A stretch of 10,557 nt of DNA from Clostridiales bacterium (GTDB lineage: Bacteria; Bacillota_A; Clostridia; Lachnospirales; Lachnospiraceae), in NCBI GenBank assembly GCA_030154385.1, contig JASKJZ010000052.1:1-10557 (forward strand). The letters are read 5' to 3'. Under the pieces are notes generated by a model. That model made no database searches. It was not told the origin of the DNA and worked only from the letters and a program-made list of their open reading frames with translations. The translations under genes were made by a program, and so were the position numbers. Shown piece by piece: positions 6,981 to 10,557 of the stretch. Position 1 is the first letter of the stretch. Each line of letters starts with the position of its first letter.

Positions 6981-8012
6981 ATGCGGGAAATCATAATAGG
7001 ACAAAAAGAGGCGGGACAACGCCTGGATAAATACTTAAGCAAGTATTTTAGTGAGGCAAATAAGAGCTTTATTTATAAAATGCTGCGGAAAAAAAATATC
7101 GTGCGAAATGAAAAGAAAGCAGATGGTTCAGAACGCTTAGCAGAGGGGGACTCCATTAAGCTTTATTTTAAAGAAGAGACCTTTCATGAATTAACGGCGG
7201 AAAAAAAAGAGACGGCTACTGTAATTTCAAAGCTTCCAAGTGAAAATGTACAGGCTATGTCAATTTTATTTGAAAATCAACATATTCTTGCGATTAATAA
7301 GCCTGCTGGTATGCTATCACAAAAGGCGCGACCAGAAGACATATCATTGATAGAGCATCTTACACAGTATCTTTTGAAGACAGGAGAACTCAAACAGGAG
7401 GAATTGCTTACCTTCCATCCAGGGATCTGTAATCGCCTTGATCGTAATACAAGTGGTATTATCATTGCGGGAAAGACAATCGAGGGCCTTCAAGTCATGG
7501 GACGCTTATTTAAGGAGCGCGAGATTGATAAATTTTATTTTTGTGTCGTAAAAGGTGAAATTCATAATAGTGAGCGAATTGAGGGATATCTGACCAAGCA
7601 TCATAACCATAATAAGGTTACGATAGCAAAAGAGGCAAGCGAGGGTGCTGACTTTATTAAGACCCAATATGAGCCGTTGTTGGCAGGCGATGGCCTAACA
7701 CTACTAAAGGTAAAGCTTATTACCGGAAAATCGCATCAGATTCGCGCGCATCTAAATAGTATTGGCCATCCAATTGTTGGGGACGGGAAATACGGGGATG
7801 TTTCGATAAATAAGCAGTTTCGGAAGGAGTTTCATTTGAAGCATCATCTTCTTCACGCGGCAACGCTTCAATTTCCAGTGATGGAAGGAGAGTGGGAAGC
7901 GTTATCCAAAATGGAAATAAAGGCACCACTGCCAAATTATTTTATTGAAATCATTCGGGACTGCTTTGATGGAGGTGAGATGTTATGCCGTCATGGAATT
8001 CAAGAGGATTAA
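6981..8012 (+). CDS. RluA-family (RluC-type) pseudouridine synthase
   Basis: This 343-residue enzyme should convert uridines in 23S rRNA or tRNA to pseudouridine. An S4 RNA-binding domain at about residues 10-65 begins with G-Q-R-L-D-K-Y-L. The catalytic domain has I-N-K-P-A-G at 105-110, the active-site motif N-R-L-D-R-N-T-S-G at 151-159 with catalytic D154, G-K-S-H-Q-I-R-A-H-L at 249-258, and G-H-P-I-V-G-D-G-K-Y-G at 262-272. The residue before R-L-D is Asn where characterised RluC and RluD have His, a variant I associate with Clostridia members. An L-L-H-A-A-T-L-Q-F-P motif near 290-299 is also standard. AAGGAG at 6967-6972 lies 8 bases before the ATG. The last 28 bases overlap the recU gene. 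It is a different subfamily from the RsuA/RluB-type enzyme earlier in the same operon, so the two should have different targets. Confidence 0.92.
   Translation: MREIIIGQKEAGQRLDKYLSKYFSEANKSFIYKMLRKKNIVRNEKKADGSERLAEGDSIKLYFKEETFHELTAEKKETATVISKLPSENVQAMSILFENQHILAINKPAGMLSQKARPEDISLIEHLTQYLLKTGELKQEELLTFHPGICNRLDRNTSGIIIAGKTIEGLQVMGRLFKEREIDKFYFCVVKGEIHNSERIEGYLTKHHNHNKVTIAKEASEGADFIKTQYEPLLAGDGLTLLKVKLITGKSHQIRAHLNSIGHPIVGDGKYGDVSINKQFRKEFHLKHHLLHAATLQFPVMEGEWEALSKMEIKAPLPNYFIEIIRDCFDGGEMLCRHGIQED
7971..7978 (+). promoter_or_regulatory. Shine-Dalgarno of recU inside the upstream gene
   Basis: GGAGGTGA at 7971-7978 lies six bases before the recU ATG at 7985, within the final codons of the pseudouridine-synthase gene. 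It supports a start upstream of the previous stop codon, and therefore a genuine 28-base overlap and probable translational coupling. Confidence 0.75.
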
Positions 8013-8518
8013 GAGGTTCTACGCTAGAAGAATTAATTAATCTGACCAATGAAAAATACCGGGCAAATCAACTGGCTTTAATTCAAAAGGTTCCAACTCC
8101 GATTAAACCAATCAAAATTGATTCTGCATCACACCAGATAACCCTTGCTTACTTTGAACAAAAAAGTACCGTGGATTATATCGGTGTCGTACAAGGAATT
8201 CCGGTGTGTTTTGATGCAAAGGAATGTGCGACCGATAGTTTTCCGCTGCAAAACATCCATGAGCATCAGGTGGCATTTATGACAGAATTTGAGAGGCAGC
8301 AAGGTGTTGCCTTTCTTTTGTTATTTTTTAAAAAACAAAATGTATTTTACTATTTGACGTACGAAAAAATGATGGAATTTTGGAATCGATGCAAGGCGGG
8401 TGGAAAGGGAAGCTTTCGTTTTGAGGAGCTCGACCCACATTATCAGATATCCACAAACAATGGTGTTTTCGTCCATTATCTTGAATTACTCAATCAGGAT
8501 CTAAAAAATCGGGATTGA
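7985..8518 (+). CDS. recU: Holliday junction resolvase RecU
   Basis: This 177-residue protein matches RecU, the Firmicute enzyme that cuts four-way DNA junctions during recombinational repair and chromosome segregation. Visible motifs are N-S-R-G-L-R-G-S-T-L-E-E-L-I (5-18), the P-T-P-I region at 37-40, T-V-D-Y-I-G-V (62-68) with metal-binding D64, F-D-A-K-E (76-80), and F-P-L-Q-N-I-H-E-H-Q (86-95). The F-D-A-K-E motif supplies D77 and K79 where Bacillus RecU has Glu and Lys (F-E-A-K-E); this is a conservative change that keeps an acidic-x-Lys metal/catalytic pair. F-W-x-R near 132-135 and G-G-K-G-S near 139-143 complete the pattern. It is shorter than the roughly 200-residue Bacillus protein because the N-terminus is trimmed. 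In Bacillus recU precedes ponA; here it ends an rRNA-modification operon and is followed by his genes. Confidence 0.92.
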   Translation: MPSWNSRGLRGSTLEELINLTNEKYRANQLALIQKVPTPIKPIKIDSASHQITLAYFEQKSTVDYIGVVQGIPVCFDAKECATDSFPLQNIHEHQVAFMTEFERQQGVAFLLLFFKKQNVFYYLTYEKMMEFWNRCKAGGKGSFRFEELDPHYQISTNNGVFVHYLELLNQDLKNRD

Positions 8519-8543
8519 CACCGACTTTATAATTAGGTATAAT
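8515..8543 (+). promoter_or_regulatory. Perfect-consensus sigma-A promoter for the his operon
   Basis: TTGACA at 8515-8520 and TATAAT at 8538-8543 are both exact consensus hexamers, separated by the optimal 17 bases. The -35 box overlaps the recU stop codon (TGA at 8516-8518). The expected transcription start is near 8550, about 59 bases before the preferred hisZ ATG. Such a strong promoter usually implies control by a repressor or by leader RNA. Confidence 0.92.
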
Positions 8544-8558
8544 GGTAAAAGTTTAAGA

Positions 8559-8574
8559 TGCTAACCAATTAGCA
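8559..8574 (+). promoter_or_regulatory. Palindrome in the hisZ leader, candidate operator
   Basis: TGCTAA-CCAA-TTAGCA is a perfect six-base inverted repeat with a four-base centre, starting 15 bases after the -10 box and so lying just past the predicted transcription start. That is a classic repressor position. The inner 12 bases, CTAA-CCAA-TTAG, share the CTA-N6-TAG arrangement of the E. coli trp operator core (CTAG-TTAA-CTAG). This would suit a TrpR-like regulator, but the assignment is inference. It could also form a small RNA hairpin; no T-run follows, so it is not a terminator. Confidence 0.5.
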
Positions 8575-8598
8575 CGTTACTATAATAAAGTATGAAAT

Positions 8599-8604
8599 GA
8601 GGGA
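8599..8604 (+). promoter_or_regulatory. Ribosome binding site that decides the hisZ start
   Basis: GAGGGA at 8599-8604 is placed for the ATG at 8609. The in-frame ATG at 8597 overlaps this site and has only AT-rich sequence upstream, so it is the poorer start. Confidence 0.65.
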
Positions 8605-8608
8605 TATT

Positions 8609-9886
8609 ATGAAGCACACATCCTATCAGCTTTTACACACGCCAGAAGGTGTCCGAGATATCTACAATGGTGAGTGTGAGCGAAAAATCAGACTCCAGCA
8701 AGATATGGAGGAAATTTTAAAAAGTTATGGATATCAAAGTATACAGACTCCAAGCTTTGAGTTTTTTGATATATTTAATGAAGAGAGAGGAACGGTTAGC
8801 CAGAAGGAGCTTTATAAGTTTATTGACCGAGAAGGAAATACCCTAGTTCTTAGACCAGATATGACACCCTCCATTGCAAGATGTGCGGCTAAATATTTTT
8901 GTGAGGATCCTTTTCCGCTACGTCTCCAGTATACAGGAAATACCTTTATCAATAATTCCAGCCACCAAGGTAAGCTAAATGAAACCAGCCAGGTTGGTGC
9001 TGAGCTTATGAATGATGCATCGGTGGAAGCGGATAGTGAGATTCTTGCGATTACCGTGGACTGCCTAAAGAGAGCAGGCCTTTTAGAATTTCAAGTTGAG
9101 GTCGGACACGCGGATTTTTTTAATGGCTTAATGGAAGAGGCCGCGTTTGACGAAGATGAAATTTTAGAAATGAAAAGCTTGATGGAGAGCAAGAATTTAT
9201 TTGGTATCGAATCACTGCTAGAAAGAAAAGAGCTTCCGCAGCGTTTAAAGGAGCTTTTGATGCGGCTTCCTGAGCTGTTTGGCAATGCCGAGCATTTTAC
9301 CTATGCCAGAAAGATGACCAATAATCGGAAGGCCTTGATTGCACTGGATCGATTGGAGGAAATTTTATCCATTATGGATGGGTATGGGATGCGTGATTAT
9401 ATCACGGTGGATCTTGGGATGCTAAGCAAATATAATTATTATACTGGTATCATTATGAAGGCTTATACCTATGGAACAGGAGAAGCCATTGCACAGGGCG
9501 GACGTTATGATAATTTGGTCGGACAATTTGGAAAAGACACACCCGCAGTTGGGCTTGTTTTACAGATTGACCAGTTGATGCTAGCGCTCTTTAGCCAAAA
9601 GCGGATTATACCAGAAAAACAAGAAGGTATTTTACTATTCTATCGAAGATCTAATCGAAATGCCGCCATCGCATTTGCGGATGTGTTACGAAAGCAAAAG
9701 AAAAATGTGACCATGTGTTACCAAAAGGAGGGAACTGCCCTAGAGCTTTATCATACCTATGCCAAACGTTCCAATATTCGATATATCCTTACATTGGAGC
9801 CTGAAGATATGGTGACGGTTTATGACAAGGAAACGGAGCAGACGATACGGATGTCTAAAATAGAATATGTAGGAGAAGCCTTATGA
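8609..9886 (+). CDS. hisZ: ATP phosphoribosyltransferase regulatory subunit HisZ
   Basis: This 425-residue protein is a paralogue of histidyl-tRNA synthetase that partners the short HisG enzyme, allowing catalysis and histidine feedback in the first step of histidine synthesis. The class II synthetase fold is plain: T-P-E-G-V-R-D-I (11-18), L-R-P-D-M-T-P-S-I-A-R (81-91), Y-N-Y-Y-T-G (275-280) and A-I-A-Q-G-G-R-Y-D-N-L (293-303). In motif 2 the Arg-containing R-Y-E-R-P-Q of true HisRS is replaced by Q-Y-T-G-N-T-F (107-113), which argues against aminoacylation and for HisZ. About 85 C-terminal residues (339-420) resemble a degenerate anticodon-binding-like domain. The ATG at 8609 was preferred over 8597 because GAGGGA precedes it at 8599-8604 and the product then starts with M-K-H-T, like relatives. 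The gene overlaps hisG by 4 bases and carries a strong promoter. Confidence 0.92.
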   Translation: MKHTSYQLLHTPEGVRDIYNGECERKIRLQQDMEEILKSYGYQSIQTPSFEFFDIFNEERGTVSQKELYKFIDREGNTLVLRPDMTPSIARCAAKYFCEDPFPLRLQYTGNTFINNSSHQGKLNETSQVGAELMNDASVEADSEILAITVDCLKRAGLLEFQVEVGHADFFNGLMEEAAFDEDEILEMKSLMESKNLFGIESLLERKELPQRLKELLMRLPELFGNAEHFTYARKMTNNRKALIALDRLEEILSIMDGYGMRDYITVDLGMLSKYNYYTGIIMKAYTYGTGEAIAQGGRYDNLVGQFGKDTPAVGLVLQIDQLMLALFSQKRIIPEKQEGILLFYRRSNRNAAIAFADVLRKQKKNVTMCYQKEGTALELYHTYAKRSNIRYILTLEPEDMVTVYDKETEQTIRMSKIEYVGEAL

Positions 9887-10521
9887 GATATTTAACATTT
9901 GCACTGGCAAAGGGTCGCATTGCCAATCAGACCCTAGGAATACTCGAACAGGTTGGAATCACCTGTGAGGAAATGAAGGATAAGGATTCTAGAAAACTCA
10001 TCTTTGTAAACGAAGAGCTCAAGCTGCGATTCTTTCTTGCAAAAGCGACCGATGTACCAACCTATGTAGAATATGGTGCTGCAGATTTGGGCGTGGTTGG
10101 AAAGGATACGATTTTAGAAGAGGGAAGAAAGCTTTACGAGGTCGTTGATTTAGGACTTGGGAAATGTCGGATGTGTGTAGCAGGTCCGCCGGATGCCAAG
10201 CATTATTTGCAAAATGGCGAAAGAATCCGTGTCGCAACGAAATATCCCAATATTGCGAAGGATTATTTTTATAATAAAAAGCACCAGACGGTAGAGATTA
10301 TCAAATTAAATGGTTCGATTGAGCTTGCACCGATTGTGGGCTTGTCCGAAGTAATCGTCGATATTGTGGAAACAGGATCTACATTACGAGAAAATGGACT
10401 TGTTGTGCTAGAAGAAATCAGTCAGCTATCGGCTCGCATGGTCGTAAATCAGGTCAGTATGAAAATGGAGCATGAACGGATTTCTGATTTAATTCATCGC
10501 TTAAAGGAAGTACTCGGATAG
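9883..10521 (+). CDS. hisG: ATP phosphoribosyltransferase, short-form catalytic subunit HisG
   Basis: This enzyme joins ATP and PRPP to give phosphoribosyl-ATP, the committed step of histidine synthesis. The 212-residue length marks the short form, which lacks the C-terminal regulatory domain of long HisG and needs HisZ for activity. Visible motifs are A-L-A-K-G-R (7-12), the Y-G-A-A-D-L-G-V-V-G-K-D segment (64-75), V-A-T-K-Y-P (117-122), G-S-I-E-L-A-P (144-150), and the PRPP-binding loop D-I-V-E-T-G-S-T-L (160-168) followed by R-E-N-G-L. No key element is missing. Its ATGA start overlaps the hisZ stop by 4 bases, a standard arrangement for coupled translation of two subunits of one complex. 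AGGAG lies just upstream within hisZ. Confidence 0.96.
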   Translation: MRYLTFALAKGRIANQTLGILEQVGITCEEMKDKDSRKLIFVNEELKLRFFLAKATDVPTYVEYGAADLGVVGKDTILEEGRKLYEVVDLGLGKCRMCVAGPPDAKHYLQNGERIRVATKYPNIAKDYFYNKKHQTVEIIKLNGSIELAPIVGLSEVIVDIVETGSTLRENGLVVLEEISQLSARMVVNQVSMKMEHERISDLIHRLKEVLG

Positions 10522-10530
10522 GAGGATAGC

Positions 10531-10557
10531 ATGAGAATATTAGAATTAAATGAACAA
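10531..10557 (+). CDS. hisD: Start of the next his gene, probably histidinol dehydrogenase (partial)
   Basis: Only nine codons are visible (M-R-I-L-E-L-N-E-Q) before the window ends. AGGAGG at 10520-10525, overlapping the hisG stop codon, lies five bases before the ATG, so a real gene starts here. The name rests on the common hisZ-hisG-hisD order in Clostridia and on the resemblance of the first residues to HisD N-termini; nine residues cannot prove it. Confidence 0.55.

Noticed and set aside
8544..8608. T-box, attenuator or histidine-rich leader peptide ahead of hisZ
   Set aside because: The leader is only about 60 bases, has no T-box core, no run of His codons and no terminator hairpin with a T-tract.
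8609..9886. Histidyl-tRNA synthetase (hisS) instead of hisZ
   Set aside because: The motif 2 arginine region of HisRS is replaced, and the gene is joined to a short-form hisG, which requires HisZ.
1..10557. Defence system, prophage, transposon, CRISPR array or tRNA
   Set aside because: No genes or repeats of these kinds were seen; all large frames belong to core housekeeping families apart from the one unknown membrane protein, and base composition looks even.

Overview
The window looks like a chromosomal core region of a low-to-moderate-GC Firmicute, most likely a Clostridia member of the Lachnospiraceae type. This is inferred from the AT-rich codon use, strong GGAGG-type ribosome binding sites, sigma-A-like promoters, and the gene set: RecX next to RNase Y, a small alarmone synthetase, RecU, and a short HisG paired with HisZ. 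Every convincing gene is on the + strand and coding density is high. No intergenic gap exceeds about 180 bases, and I see no tRNA, rRNA, CRISPR array, insertion sequence or phage gene.

Layout. (1) 2-346: the C-terminal part of recX, cut by the window edge. (2) 382-2099: a monocistronic-looking rny (RNase Y) unit with its own promoter, a strong Shine-Dalgarno before a GTG start, and a long 17-pair hairpin terminator. (3) 2103-8518: a run of seven closely spaced or overlapping genes behind an extended -10 promoter that carries an inverted repeat. They encode a small (p)ppGpp synthetase with a C-terminal extension, an RsuA/RluB-type pseudouridine synthase, a HAD phosphatase/phosphoglucomutase-like enzyme, a YgiQ-family radical SAM protein, an unrecognised two-helix membrane protein, an RluC/RluA-type pseudouridine synthase, and RecU. 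(4) 8515 to the right edge: the start of a histidine biosynthesis operon, hisZ-hisG-(hisD). It is driven by a perfect-consensus promoter whose -35 box overlaps the recU stop codon, with a short palindrome just downstream of the -10.

How the genes fit together. RNase Y starts mRNA decay at the membrane. The second unit combines alarmone signalling, two rRNA/tRNA-modifying enzymes and Holliday-junction cleavage, so it reads as a mixed housekeeping operon rather than one pathway. In the his block, the short HisG catalytic subunit and the HisRS-like HisZ form the first enzyme of histidine synthesis.

I did not find an obviously new multi-gene system. The points most worth a second look are the palindrome in the hisZ leader, the inverted repeat inside the alarmone-synthetase promoter, the C-terminal extension of that synthetase, and the unknown membrane protein at 6408-6968.
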